DNA of 64,000 bases, taken from the NCBI GenBank assembly GCA_010909165.1, contig VJWM01000117.1, forward strand, positions 62,001 to 126,000, written 5' to 3'. This document shows, piece after piece, positions 43,731 to 55,382 of the stretch. The notes beneath the pieces were generated by a model that saw nothing but the letters and a program-made list of their open reading frames with translations, ran no database searches and was not told the origin of the DNA. The position numbers and the translations under genes were made by a program. Position 1 is the stretch's first letter; the number at the start of each line of letters is the position of its first letter. Source of the stretch: Anthoceros angustus. Lineage: Eukaryota > Streptophyta > Anthocerotopsida > Anthocerotales > Anthocerotaceae.

Positions 43731-44785
43731 GCATACCAAAGAGGACTATGGAATACCGATCTGGTCATGCGGCATCCACATTTTTTTAGGGTTATGGACA
43801 GAAAGAAATAGTCCCACCGCATACGGCGGAACTATTTCGGCATGTCATGCATGACCACATCGGTTGTGGCTGCCCCGGTGTCGATGTGGTCAACCTACCA
43901 CATGATACACAAAATGCTCCCACGACACGTAAACTTTTCTTCTTTTGGGGTTAGGGTTGCGTTGCGGTCATTTGCGTTGCCGCGCCATTGCGGCATGCAA
44001 CATACCATGTCCGCGACCAGCATCCACAAGGTGGGTTGCCGGTTGCGTTAGCGGCGCTTCTGGTATGGAATGGCGTTGCTTGTCAAACCGCCTCTCTTTG
44101 CAACGCGGCTTAGTCGTTGCCCTTGCGTGCAAAGCAGATGTTGTTGGCGCATCGGGCGCAACATTTCTGCGCTGCGCTCACGGTGGTGCGGTTTCACATA
44201 GCACCAACTTCGAAACAAGCTTGTACCGGAAGGACCAACAAAGACGGGCTTCCATGAAAGCGATCGCACATACAATTCTTGCACCAAAAGCTGCGGGCAC
44301 AAGCGTACGGTTCAAAGGGCCTCTTGGACTACGAGCGGTGATCCCTATCACGCAGCGGTAACCCGACTTCTCCCGCTGCGAGGTACCGGGCGATTGCCTC
44401 CCCGCTCCACACCTCGCATAATGCGATGTAGTGCGGTGTACATATCGGGAGGAAGTCCATGCCTCCAAGCCCCTTCGCGCCAAAATGTCCCTCGCGACAT
44501 GCGAGTTCACCGCGCGCCATGATCGCGCAGCGTTTGAGTATCGGCGGTGCAATGCTCAAGGGATGGAACCTTACATGAGCGAAGGCTTGCTGCAACCTAC
44601 ACACAAAGACAAGTGTCTGCGGCCAAGACTCGCCCGGACAACAGCTCAATCACGCCTAGCAGTGGCATCTCGGGGCCACGTTCTGTGCATATTGAGGACC
44701 ACAGGCATCGAACTCCTCGCCATCGTCATCCGCGGTCCCATATGCGGGTGGCGAACCGCCTTGAGCCGAGCCTCTTCACGGGCAG
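43731..44785. other. No gene recognised; possible 3' part of the integrase element
   Basis: Minus-strand frames 44650-44178 are open in pieces but carry no known motif. A small palindrome (gaaatagt/actatttc) sits at 43803-43836. Confidence 0.4.
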
Positions 44786-45854
44786 CTAGGGCACATGGCC
44801 GGGATGTCCGTCGGCCCTTATCCTGCGCACCCTGTGCCTGTTGCACACCTGCCTCCAACGTTCCAGCTCCGCCCTCATGGTGGGCATGAAGGTGAAATGC
44901 AGGGAATGGATGTGCCAGGGGTTGGTGATGTCCAATTCGCTACTCCTCACCAAATCCATCATGTACCCCTTGTACAGGAACGCCCACTTCTCCCCCAATG
45001 ACCGCCAAAAATGCTCAATCCTCTGCAGACAGGCCGCAGTTACTACCCCGCACCATACGTCCTCGTTGACAAAGGCATCGCAAGCAACCACAGTCTGACC
45101 TGGTTGTACACGGAGGGGCTGCGGATGAAGTTGCTGCCGTGTGCCCTTGGCCTCGCACGGTTCATGTCCGCCTCTATCAGGTTGTGCTCTGCTGCATAGT
45201 CCGACCGAATCCGCTGGGGATGGCCAAACCTCCTCATTGCATCCACATAGGCGTTGAAAATGGTTGTCCCCTGCTTGTTATCTTCCAGCACCAACCATGG
45301 GATGTAGTGGGTGGCCCCATCTATTGCACCATGGACTCTGAAGTATAATTGGTACAGCTTGTCATAGGCTACACACAATCCAACCACATCCATTTCGGTG
45401 ACAACTGCAGCAATCGCTCCCATTCCAATCTAGCGCACAGCACACACCGCAGCAAACTGCTGGAACCACTCACAATCCATGTGCCACATGAACATGGGCG
45501 TCGTGTTGGTGTACTGCACGCGGTGGATGCGGACCGTCGAGCGGTGGGCCATGTCCTCCGGCTGCATCAACCGCAGCGCCTCCGTCACCTGCCTCCTTGG
45601 ACGCTACCAAAACTCCAAACCGCCTGGAAGATATCCAGGTACCACTCCTCCACCAACTCCTCCGCTTCTTCCAGCCAGGGTCCAAAGTCGGGGTATCGTT
45701 TGGTGACGATGTTGCGCTCCACCAAGCGCCAGGGCTCCCACACTTCCGCCGCCTTCTTGGCCCCATTGCTGCGTTCGCGGTGTTCGGTTGCTGAGGGTGG
45801 AGGCTTCGCCACTCTCCGTTCTCCTGCCGCTGAGTCAATTGCTCCGGTCGCCAA
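44786..45854 (-). pseudogene. rve-type integrase core protein with two introns, one frameshift
   Basis: The upstream frame (45854-45585, VWEPWRLVERNIVTKRYPDF) ends at a shift near 45590. Then follows TEALRLMQPEDMAHRSTVRI with FMWHMD to 45474. An intron 45473-45369 (GTGAGT...TGTAG) leads to SYDKLYQLYFRVHGAIDGAT, KQGTTIFNAYVDAMRRFGHP and RIRSDYAAEHNLIEAD, ending SVYNQ. A second intron 45099-45023 (GTCAGA...TGCAG) leads to RIEHFWRSLGEKWAF and WHIHSLHFTFMPTM. Removing both introns restores WHMD-S-YDKLYQ and SVYNQ-RIEHFW. Catalytic residues D (AIDGATH), D (RSDYAAE) and E (RIEHFW) are all present. The family is an integrase-core type seen in eukaryotic genomes; whether it is a transposon gene or tamed is unknown. 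Confidence 0.75.
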
Positions 45855-46632
45855 GGCAGGTTACTCGCAAAGATGTTCGGGCGCTTGAAGAGACAACGCC
45901 AAAGAGCAGGGTGTCTTAGCGCGAGAGACTGCGAAAACCGTCGCGAAGTGGCCTGAAAGAATGACCTTCGCTTGGGGTGGCGACGTCGAGAGTAACCGAA
46001 GCGTTGATGGGCGTCCCTTCGCTGCCAGCCGAGGAGGCATGCATGGCACTCTGTATACGCCGCTTACCTCTTCCGCCCGCTGCTCACGCTGGCGCCACAG
46101 CCGGGCGTGAATACCGCCATAACGGCAGCAACCCTACGGTCTTGGTCGCATGCCTGCCCACCTCTGATGCCCACGTGGCCCCGCCTGCCCAAAATACGCT
46201 CCCAACTCCCAAGTTACTTTACTTGGCATACTTATCCTGTCTTACTCCGGAGTGTAGTCCGGACTTACCGCAGGTACTCAAAATCGTTTCCGCCCGGTGT
46301 CGCCCCATAGCCGCCCGGAGGTCCGAGCCCCTCTGCCCACTCTGGAGTGCAGTCCAGAGTACTCCGACCTTATTTCTCCCTTTCCGCCTTATTTTCTACT
46401 CGACACCTACGAAAAAAACAAAACCTAGTTCATTTCCTACCCAAGGGAAGAGTTTGTGGCCCACAGTGAGTATCTAAAAGATTCTGTGGCATATTCTCGT
46501 AGCGTACACCGAAAAAAAAGAAAGTCACACACACACTCCCGTGTGACTAGATCGGTATTCCATAGAGGACTCCAATTCACAAAGACGCTGATCCAGGACG
46601 GGGCACAAAGACGAGAAATTGCCGAGGAATCC
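45855..46632. other. No gene recognised
   Basis: GC-rich sequence with short open frames only. Positions 46567-46598 are the inverse copy of a 32-base stretch of the HCT intron. Confidence 0.5.
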
Positions 46633-46766
46633 AATAAAGTGCCCCGAGGGGACGGGGCACTTTATTTCGCCTGCGAAACTTTTCTTCATACCACACGGTA
46701 TAAAGAAAAGTTGGTAACCCGACTGAATTGAGGTTGCTCAAAGTGGCCGCACCAAAGCGGCCACTT
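46633..46766. repeat. Cluster of three consecutive hairpins
   Basis: Hairpin 1 has perfect 13-bp arms (46633-46645/46654-46666, aataaagtgcccc). Hairpin 2 has 16-bp arms with one mismatch (46677-46692/46697-46712) around acac. Hairpin 3 has perfect 10-bp arms (46741-46750/46757-46766, aagtggccgc). Each has a loop of 4-8 bases. No open frame or terminator context explains them. Confidence 0.85.
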
Positions 46767-49700
46767 CGCAAGCACTCTTACACACAAACCGAACCCCTCT
46801 TTTTCAGGCATTGCGGGTCCTTTGCGCGCATGCGCAACAAAGATTTTTTTTTGCAGACGTAGAGTTGTAGATTATGAGGGCGGCAGGTGCCCGTGGCAAG
46901 CCAAGGCGGCCGATTTTAGGGTTGAGCTGGTACCAAGGTGGGAGCGGGGTAGCGGGTTGGGCTAGTTTCGGGGTGGTAGCCAAGCCGTCCCTCTCTTAGG
47001 GCTTTAGGGCAGGGGCGAGGCACGCAGGCGGCACGGGGCGAGCAGGGGTTTCAGGCTTGCCCCTCCAAAGCGCCTTGCAACGTACCACAATTTTGATTTG
47101 CATTTGTGTTTAGGCTTGCGCCCGTCAAGTACCCTTCACTTGCCATAGCTTTCCAGTACCTATGCGTTCAAGCTTGCCCATTGAGGCACCGCAGTGCACC
47201 CTGGGGCCTCCTTCAACATCAATTTTGCCATGGCTATGCGTTTAGGTTTGGCCCCGTGAGGCACCACGACACTTCCTTCTTTGCCATGCATGGTGTGGAG
47301 GGGGCTAACGCCAACAGTGTTAGCAGCAATCGCGGTGGGAGAGTAGGATTGGAGCGCGCCTGTGCGCTTGCGGAAGGCAATGTACGGGAAGAATCAGCAA
47401 TTCCAACGGTGGCGGTATCTCGACGAGAGCGTGGCAGCAGCGACGAGGCCCTGGAGAGGCTACGGAGGCGAGGAGCGGGAGGGGTCAGTGAATAGCTGTG
47501 GAGGCGTGATCTGGCACACCGGAGGAGGAGGAGCAAGGGGGGCTGACAGTGGCGGAGCGGAGGCGATGTCGGAAGGAGAGGGAGAGCGGAGTGAATATAC
47601 AAACCCAACTCCGCGAAGGGCGAGCATAAGAGGGAGAAAGCGAGACTACACGGAGTCGGACACAGTGTCAGAGGAGGAAGCGCGGTGCCCAAGGCGGGTG
47701 CCAGAAACACCGAATGCCCGAACACTGGCTTCTAGAGGCGGTGTTACGGGCGAATGGGATCTGAGGGTAACATTGCGTGGGATGCAGAGCGCCGTTTAGG
47801 CAATGGAGGCCACGCTGAATGGCCTCCGCATGAGCATGAAGGCCATGGAGGACGCGATGGAGTAGACTTGGTCCTCAACCCTAGGGCTTGGAGTTGCACC
47901 AGCAGCTCTTATATGCTTTGTGTTAGGGGAGGCGAAGGATGCGCCGTAGGAAGGCTGCGATAGGAATTAGAGTATGATGCAAGCTGTGCAATTTTACAAT
48001 GTGTGCTATTGATATCCTTTTTTTATGAATGGCATGGCTTCCCTTTGCTGTGAACTTGTGCTCGTTGCTGGCCCATGGATACGATCTTGGTCAGGCTGTA
48101 ATATAGACGCTGGTGCTGGTGTGGCTAATTGCTGCAGATGCTGGAAGTTCAGGTGCTGGAGTGCTGATAGCTGCTGATGCTAGAAGATGTGGTGCTACCC
48201 TTTGCAAATCTCGGTCTTTCTACTACAGGAGACTCAACAGGTGCCTTCTGTGTGTCAACAGCTGCCTGCAAGTCTGCTGCTTGGTTCCCTTCATCCAGGA
48301 TGTGGCGAAGGATACTGCCACAATTGCATACTTGACTGCGAGGCCATTTCCACTAGGCAAGTCAATAGCATCCATTCTTGCAGCCTGGCCGCGTCTTTGG
48401 TTGCTTGTAGCCTCAACATCTCAATAGCTTTATCTGTATTTTGAGTCTCTTCTTCTCTTTATCAAAGCATTCACGGACTGGCTGATTGCTACTGATGTTG
48501 GAAGTTCATGTAGTGCCATGGCTGAGTGCTAATGTTGGAAGTTCAGGCATTGTTGTGGCTAATTGCTGGAGGTCTGCCGTTTTCGCTTACGCTGATTGCA
48601 TTTGTGTGAAGGAGAGAAGATGTGAAACCCGCATGAAGTTGAGGGCACAGTTGGTGTTGTGACTCTCTCTGTGCATGACAGGAAGCTGTTAAGTTACGGT
48701 ATACTAGCCTGCAGACTTGTCAAGCTTCAAGGATTAGCTGATAAATAGGACGTTTGCGACCATCATGTGCAGGATGCAGTTTGGGATCAGCTGATGGCCA
48801 GCTACAATAATCTAGTGGGAATGCACGGTCTCAATTTGTCGTAGACTTGGTAGTAGGGAAGGGTTGGAAGCATGGTGTTGTTCAAAAACTTGGGCATGAT
48901 GTGGAGATTGAGTTGTTTGGACGATGTTGAGGGCACCCAAATGTATGCGGAGCTATCTCAGAAGCTGTGAAGACCCTAACTCAGAAGCTCTAAAGGTTGC
49001 TTGCATGTCCCATCACCATCCCCTTTTCCTGTTTCAAGCACGATCTTGTTTCTTTCTTCTATGTAAATCTCGGGTTCCCCAAGAAAAAGACCAATCCAAT
49101 GTCACTTGCTTAGAAGATGCGGACACGGCCGCGGCCGCGGTCGAGATAGGGTTGGAAGACCATGGCCGCGGCCGCGGCCGAGATAGGGTTGGAAGACCAT
49201 GGCCGCAGCCGCGGTCGAGATAGGGTTGGAAGACTATGGCCACGGCCACGGCCAAGATAGGGTTGGAAGACCATGGCCACAGCCAAGATAGGGTTGGAAG
49301 ACCATGGCCGCAGCCGAGGTAGGGTTTGGCAACCAAATGGGGCGGCGAGCGCGGCTGCCGAGTTGGGGTTTGACGGCTATGTGATAGCATTGAAGAAAAC
49401 AGAATCGTATAGGGTAGGGCGGGAGACTCTTAAAACATAGTGTCACAGTCTCTCAGAGTGCCTCTTTGTTTTTACGTTAAAAGTGTTGAAAGGTTTTGAA
49501 GCATAGACACGTTTAGAAGAAAAAAAAGTGTGTCCCCTTGGTGCTTGGCCGCTCTTGGTTAGGGCGCCAAAGTGGACATGCCGTTTAGGGTGGTGAGGTA
49601 GCACCTCCGTACTAGATTCGGTGGTATATTCTTATAGATGCCTACGATCGACATTGTGGGCGACAGTATGAGTTTCGGCCAAAAAGTGCCCTATCCCTCT

Positions 49701-49828
49701 CGTCTCATGGTATGCCATACATGGTATGGTTGAGAGATGAAGTGGAGCAGCGTCACATGCACAAAAAGGTTGTATCGAATTGTCCATGACACGCCATTGG
49801 ATCAATCGGCAGCAAAGGTAGTATTGGA
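46767..49828. other. Gene-free region; weak open frames and degenerate repeats
   Basis: At 47110-47280 there is a degenerate 60-65-bp repeat (tatgcgtt-a-gcttg, gaggcaccgc). Frames at 47362-47799 and AMEATLNGLRMSMKAMEDAM (about 47801-47865) look like a coiled coil of the kind found in retrotransposon gag, but nothing firm. From 48000 to 49100 phrases with gctg(g)tgctgg and gctaattgctg recur. A minisatellite at 49.1-49.33 kb is listed separately. Confidence 0.4.
49125..49330. repeat. GC-rich 30-36-bp minisatellite
   Basis: About six units of gatagggttggaagaccatg followed by gccgcggcc-type sequence. Unit length varies with the number of gccgcg/gccacg blocks. The array contains gcggccgc sites. 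Confidence 0.9.
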
Positions 49829-50055
49829 CGCAGGAGCTATTGGTACACTAAGTAATGAGGCACATAACACGAGGCGAATGGTTTTGCCTTCGGCATCCCA
49901 TATGTCATGGGGCCATGCCCACTCGCACCACTGCGCATGTCCACACCATCCCGCACACGTTACCGTTGGAGGCAACAGTGCTGCCGCGCCCGTTTGGACG
50001 CCCGCTCCCTTACACGCCGTCTCTTGTGCCAGGGTACACTTATGCCAGGGGATTA
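49829..50055 (+). repeat. MULE left terminal inverted repeat
   Basis: About 227 bases, matching the right repeat with scattered mismatches and small indels. The outer edge is cgcagg. Confidence 0.88.
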
Positions 50056-50399
50056 GTTTTGTTTCGAGACATGAAAGACCCTTACTTGCTATCCATTTCA
50101 GTGCTTGGGTGCTGCCAGCCCGCCTCCAGCCGACGGACTCAAGGGGCCTGGGATTGAGACAGAAAGGAGGTTTCGTGCACAATGGCAGTGTGATCCAGTT
50201 TGCAGCGCCTGCACAATGGTAGTGTATGGTTGTGCATTCACGCAGCCTTTCCACGCATTCACGCAGCCTTAACCCTTTGGGAGAAAGCTTGCTCCGTCAA
50301 ATTCTTGGCTGATGTTTGGTGTCTAGTTTCACAGCTCACTTGAAAGTGAATCTTTCAGGGTTTGTCTCGCCGAAAACGGACATCAAACTCCCCAAGAAT

Positions 50400-50740
50400 G
50401 GGTGGAAAACGGATGCATAACAACAAGATTGCAGCAGAATGTTTCTTCCAGATCGCTTCATGCACTATTTGCAGAATGCCCTGGTCAATATCTCAAATCG
50501 AAGCCCTCTGCACGGGCTACAGAATGATATGTCTGTACTTTGGTTTGGCATCCAAATGCTTGCGGTATCATTGAAAAACGGATGCACAAGAACGAGAATG
50601 CAGCAGGAGGTTTTTGCTGATTTTTGCATGCACAGTTCACGGATTTCTGTGCCCAATATCTTGAATGGAAGGTCTATGCAGGGGTTACAGAATGATATGT
50701 CTGTATTGTGTTTTGGACCCCAAACAACGGAGTTCTGGTT
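50400..50740. repeat. Tandem duplication of about 170 bp inside the MULE
   Basis: The two halves share gaaaacggatgca-aa, gcagcag, tgc-cagaatgatatgtctgta and tttgg-cc-aa. Function unknown. Confidence 0.75.
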
Positions 50741-50844
50741 GTAAGATGGATTGCGACAATCGCGTTTGCAGGTGAGTGAGCAAAGACAAAAACGTGGCCA
50801 GCCTTTGCACAATCGGCAAGGATCGGCATTTCTACATAATCGAT

Positions 50845-52819
50845 TCACTGATGGCAGCCTTCCTCAGCTTGTTCAGCAAATGTAGGGCGCTTTGCCTTCG
50901 GAGGCAGTTTCCATGATAGACTGTTTTCCCAAAACGGTTTCTTCCTCTTCAAGCTATTGTCGGACGCTCCTATTGGCAAGAGGTATGGAATCTGCATTAG
51001 ACTATTCTCCTCAGCTTCTGCAGCCACACCTCTAACTGCTGGAACACACTGTATCAGCAACTGCATGGGGCCTCAATGCCAGGTTTCCTCTGCACTAAAC
51101 TTGATATGTTTTCCCAAACAGTTGCTAAGTTCATTTGGCGGGGACAGGAGCTCTCGTAATCCCATTTGTTCCAGCACCTTGGACAAAGGACGATGCACAA
51201 TTGTCAGCTCGTTTGAACACTACCACAAAGTTCAGCCTCCCGGCAGAAAATAGAGGTGCTTGTCTATACGATTCTTGTGAAGTAGCCACTGATGCATATA
51301 TACCCACAAGGGTTTCTGTGGGCACTACTTCCTGCAAGAGCATCATGACCTTCACTTGATGCTTACAAAGAAACCCAGATGAAATCTTGCATGTGCAGCT
51401 GCCCAAGGAGAGGCGTTAAACACATGATAAGCCTTGTCCTTCTTTGCATTCCGCTCCTCACGATAGCATATGGTTGCCCGACAAGGTAGGGATACATCGG
51501 ACTCTGGGATTTCCAATGCTTTGTTCAGGGCACTTCTGACAACCAGTTCTTGCTTATTATTCCTAATGATGCCACTCCGCTTACATTGTCTTTGGTACCA
51601 AAAATGTCTGTTCACTTCGTCCGTCAGGATATGTAAAAGCCATGAGTCGCTCACACGAAGATTCTTCTTGTGAGGAGACAACGGTACTTAAGGTGACGAT
51701 GATAAGCTTGATCAAGAGTTGCGTCTTGGCTGCATGAGGTATAGTCCTTCGCCTTTATCCACATGTCCATGACATCCCCCACCGCTGAAAATAATGCACA
51801 ACCGCTTCCGAGGCACCATACACCTCGTAAAACTCTTGAAGCTTCATCCGGGCTGATGCTAGATCATTCCTTGAGTCCATGTCCATGTACATAACATTTC
51901 CCAAGGCCTTCATCATGGCTGCCCTTACTTGGACTTGACTTTCTTCAAGAGGCCGCCACGCCACCGTACATGCCATAGACAGAGGAACACAAGAGTTGTG
52001 CTGCCAAATACTTGCATTGCTTTTATCTCCAGCGCATCGACAAGGAAAGCCGTAGGATGCCAATCTAAGCTAGTGCAATTTCCTTTGCAAAGGTAACCAC
52101 ATGGCCATGTGTTCTGAGATTGATCGTCACTACCAAAGCATCGGTATGCCATTGCGGTGATCATCGAACACCGGCAAAGTGAACAATTGAAAGAAATAAA
52201 GAGAAAGAGTTAGGAAGCCAATCCCACAATCTTGTGTTTGAAATGCAAAGAATCTAACCTTCCACTTGTTGGTGCCGAATGTGGCATCCATTGAAATGAT
52301 GGATTGATGCCCCGGTGAAGCATGCATTCCTCACGGAATCTTGTTTGAAACCCTAAAGTAAAATGTGTGCCCTCCATCAAGCACCGGTGGTGGGAAGAAA
52401 ACAATATCCTGTGGATGTCAATCCATAGCTTGACACCGACTTCATCAATGGTATGGAGTCTCCAAGTCCTTGCATCCAACTCACGCAAGTTGCGTATGTC
52501 CTTAGGCAAGAGAAAATCATCTCTATAAAGAGCGTTAGGATCCCCTTGCATCCTAACATAGACATCGTTCGTGATCACATAAAATCGGTATGGAGTGGTT
52601 TTGCACAAAAGTTTGTGCTTCACCCATTCTCTCTTGCTTCGATAAAGAAGGAGCAAGAGCACGAGGGAGCGCCGCGCTAACAATCCATGGCAAAGTCACC
52701 GAGGCATTCACATGATGCCACCGATCAAAACGGATTTGAGCAATATCTTGAAACAACTCCAATTGAGTAATAACAACCACAAACTCACAACCTACTTTCC
52801 TGCTCTCCCCACAAGCCAC
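50845..52819 (-). pseudogene. MULE transposase with SWIM zinc finger, frameshifted
   Basis: Read from 52819 down: AQIRFDRWHHVNAS, REWVKHKLLCKTTP, LYRDDFLLPKDIRNLRELDA, HFTLGFQTRFREECM and SMDATFGTNKWK (catalytic D). Then VFDDHRNGIP, VFLCLWHVRW, EFYEVYGASEAVVHYFQRW, TDEVNRHFWYQRQCKRSGII, FNASPWAA and finally CTCKISSGFLCKHQVKVMML (51131-51406). The last is C-x-C-xn-C-x-H, a SWIM finger. The order matches plant MULE transposases. At least five frameshifts or stops separate the pieces. The C-terminus may extend to 50845. Confidence 0.88.
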
Positions 52820-53539
52820 CTTGCTCCTTCGACTTCCCAGACTTTGGCCTGTTAGTCATGTCCACCAAGGGTGCATCACTTTGGAGACGGTTGTCAGATC
52901 TGGAACCATACGCACAGCAATACCTTATGTATTGTTTTGGTGTGGTTGGTGACAGGACATTATACTTACGTGCCTCCTTCTGGACGCGTCGCGTTTCACA
53001 AGCCTGGTTGGAAAAATTGGATTTTGCTCCTCACCTATCAAGAAGTCTGAAACCCTTTCCCATGGAATGTAAGCAGTCTTCACCTCTGTTACAATTTCTG
53101 AACTACATGTATGGTGTCCAGCCATTCCAAGCCGATTCTTGAAATGCACAGCGGTGGAGTCTGGATCTCATAAGGAAACCTTGCCATCTACAGAGGTAGC
53201 ATAACACCCAACGTCAAAATGCTTAACCGGCCCCGAGATTAGGCTAATTAAATGATCTCTATGAAGCAATCACAACTCTCGTGAATCAGTCGGAGGAACT
53301 GAAAACTTACACTTTACTGACGAGATGAACTACAAGCCCCCCACACCTAATCAATCCATCGCAGCACTTCCCGTACGCGCACGCCTGCCGCGCCTATAAG
53401 GACCATCATACCACTTCCCATAGCGTGATCAGCAACGCACATTGCTAGCTTGGTGTGACACACTCAAGTAATTGAGCGGGGAAGGTCCGGAGGCTTTCAG
53501 TAACATGTGTTTTGAAACCAAAGCGTTTTGCCCGCCCGT

Positions 53540-53776
53540 TTTCGTTTTCCTGGGATAACTATGCCCTCGCACAACTTAGGGACGGAGTTTGGCGGAACGG
53601 GCGTCCAAACGGGCGCGGCTTGCCGTCCAACGGTAACGTGTGCGGGATGGTGTGGACATGCGCAGTGGGTGCGAGTGGGCATGGCCCCATGACATATGGG
53701 ATGCCGAAGGCAAAACCATTTGCGCCGGCCTCGTGTTATGTGCCTCATTACATCGTGTGTACCAATAGCTCCTGCG
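53540..53776 (-). repeat. MULE right terminal inverted repeat
   Basis: Inverted partner of 49829-50055. The end nearest the hydrolase gene is the outer edge and lies about 175 bases from its start codon. Confidence 0.88.
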
Positions 53777-53949
53777 GTATTGGGAACGAAAGGTAGAAAA
53801 CATTCTTCATGAAGTATGATGACTTTCTCAAACGCAGCACGCACGTGACGATTTTTTCCTGTCAGAGAAAAATGGTTTCCATTGGATACTGATGAGTAAG
53901 CCATCCTCTTCACGGAATCACGCACGTCGTCTGGTGTCCGGCTTTGGAA

Positions 53950-55133
53950 ATGGGGAGCTCGGAGTTTGCACTCTTGACTCTCCTGGCCCTGGCAGGACTG
54001 GGTCTCACCACCTGCACGGAGTCTTTGATGCAGCTCTGGCCGGAGTACGAGGTGCTGGAGGGAGTGGACGTTGTGTGGCAGGTTCCGCAAAACCCAAGAG
54101 CTGTGCTGCTGCTCCTGCATGGCTTCCAATCCAGCTCCACCATCTTCTGGGATCCCACTCCCAACTGCGCAAAATGCACTGGCTTGCCGGAGAATCGGGC
54201 CATCACTTTGGCTGCTCTGGACAGGGGCTTTGCAGTGATAGCTGTCTCCAGCGTCACCAATTGGATGCAATGGCCGGTGGAGGAGAATGTGGATGTGAGC
54301 AACGTGGTCACCATTCTGCGGGACTGGGGGCTGCGCTACGGCCTCACCCACTTGCCTCTCACCGCCATGGGAACCTCGCATGGCGGGCGCTTCCTGTCCG
54401 TGTTGGCCCATGCGCAGGACTTCTCCTCCATCGTGCTCATGATATCTGCAGGAAATGAGGACGCCATTGAAGCAGCTTACATCAGGGGCTCGTACCCACC
54501 CACTTTCTTCGTCCATGTAAGCACCTCCTCCTCCTCCCTCTGCCTTTCTTTCCCTTGTGCCTTCTCTCATGAAAATCAGCCAATAAATTTCAGGATAAAG
54601 ATACTGTCGGGAAGGCATGACGATGAAGCGAGCTCGTTGGATTGCAGATGCCCAGGGACAGCATCACAGAAGCATCGGTGAAGGCAAGCATGTCAAAGCT
54701 GAAGGGGAAGGGAATACCTGTTGGAAGTGTGACCTGCTCTCCCATCGCCCTTTATGCGGCTTACTTCACAGAGAGGATCCCTGGCCTTGGGCTGGAGCTC
54801 TCAACCCGGATCGTCGAGGCTCTGAGGCAGCACGGGTACCTGGACGCTCAGAGCTTCCTCACCAGCAACGTCACTGCGCCAGAGGGTTGGGGAGGCTGGT
54901 ATGATGTAGAGGATTGGGAAGGAGTGATGGCGGAGCTGCAGATTTTTCCTCTCCCGAACAACCCTTCTTCCAAGATCTTCTACGATGGAGTGTTGCAGGA
55001 GTTGAGACTAGCATATGCTTTCCACAGCACCACCAGCCTGCCGAGCCCGGCCATGCTGGACTGGCTGGATGTACATCTCGGGCTCAAAGATGACGTGGCT
55101 CAAGTCGCCACTCGTCACTCTGAAAGCATGTAG
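53950..55133 (+). CDS. Secreted or endomembrane alpha/beta-hydrolase, two exons, 350 aa
   Basis: Exon 1 is 53950-54516 (CAT/GTAAGC donor) and exon 2 is 54648-55133 (TTGCAG/ATG acceptor), joined in phase as PPTFFVH-MPRDSITEAS. Residues 1-20 (FALLTLLALAGLGL) form a signal peptide. HG at 57-58 is the oxyanion turn, and G-T-S143-H-G at 141-145 is the nucleophile elbow. The C-terminal half has PVGSVTCSPIALYAAYFTER, and FHSTT near the end may hold the catalytic His. Plant proteins of this kind are uncharacterised hydrolases; the substrate is unknown. The gene starts only about 175 bases from the MULE end and converges on ATP synthase d with a 249-base gap. Confidence 0.82.
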
Positions 55134-55382
55134 ACTGTTGTAATGCGTAGAAGAATGTCACAGTTGTACAGTGGCACAAATTGTCACAGGCACTGGGATG
55201 TTGTCGCTGCGTGCATAAATGTACAGCGAACGTTATTTTATTTTCGAGGGTAGCTGACAAGTCAGAGGTGAACAATGCCTCAAGCCCTACCCTGCTGTTC
55301 ACAGACTATTCTGCTTGCTTCACAGACCAGAACCATGGACGATTGACAATATTCCAGTCGAGACATACATCAACAAAAGCAT

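Larger units (their letters stand above)
49829..53776. mobile_element. Mutator-like element (MULE) with long inverted ends
   Basis: The plus-strand segment 49829-50055 is an inverted copy of 53540-53776; both carry cgcaggagctattggtacac, ttgccttcggcatcccatat and cgcccgtttggacgcccg. The bases next to the outer edges are gtattgga (49821-49828) and gtattggg (53777-53784), an 8-bp target duplication with one difference. A SWIM-finger MULE transposase lies between on the minus strand. This is the full architecture of a 3.95-kb MULE. The inner coding part is broken, so it needs help from elsewhere to move. Confidence 0.88.

Noticed and set aside
47362-47799. 145-codon frame as a gene
   Set aside because: It has low-complexity Gly/Arg/Glu composition in a GC-rich stretch with no motif; only a weak gag-like coiled coil follows.
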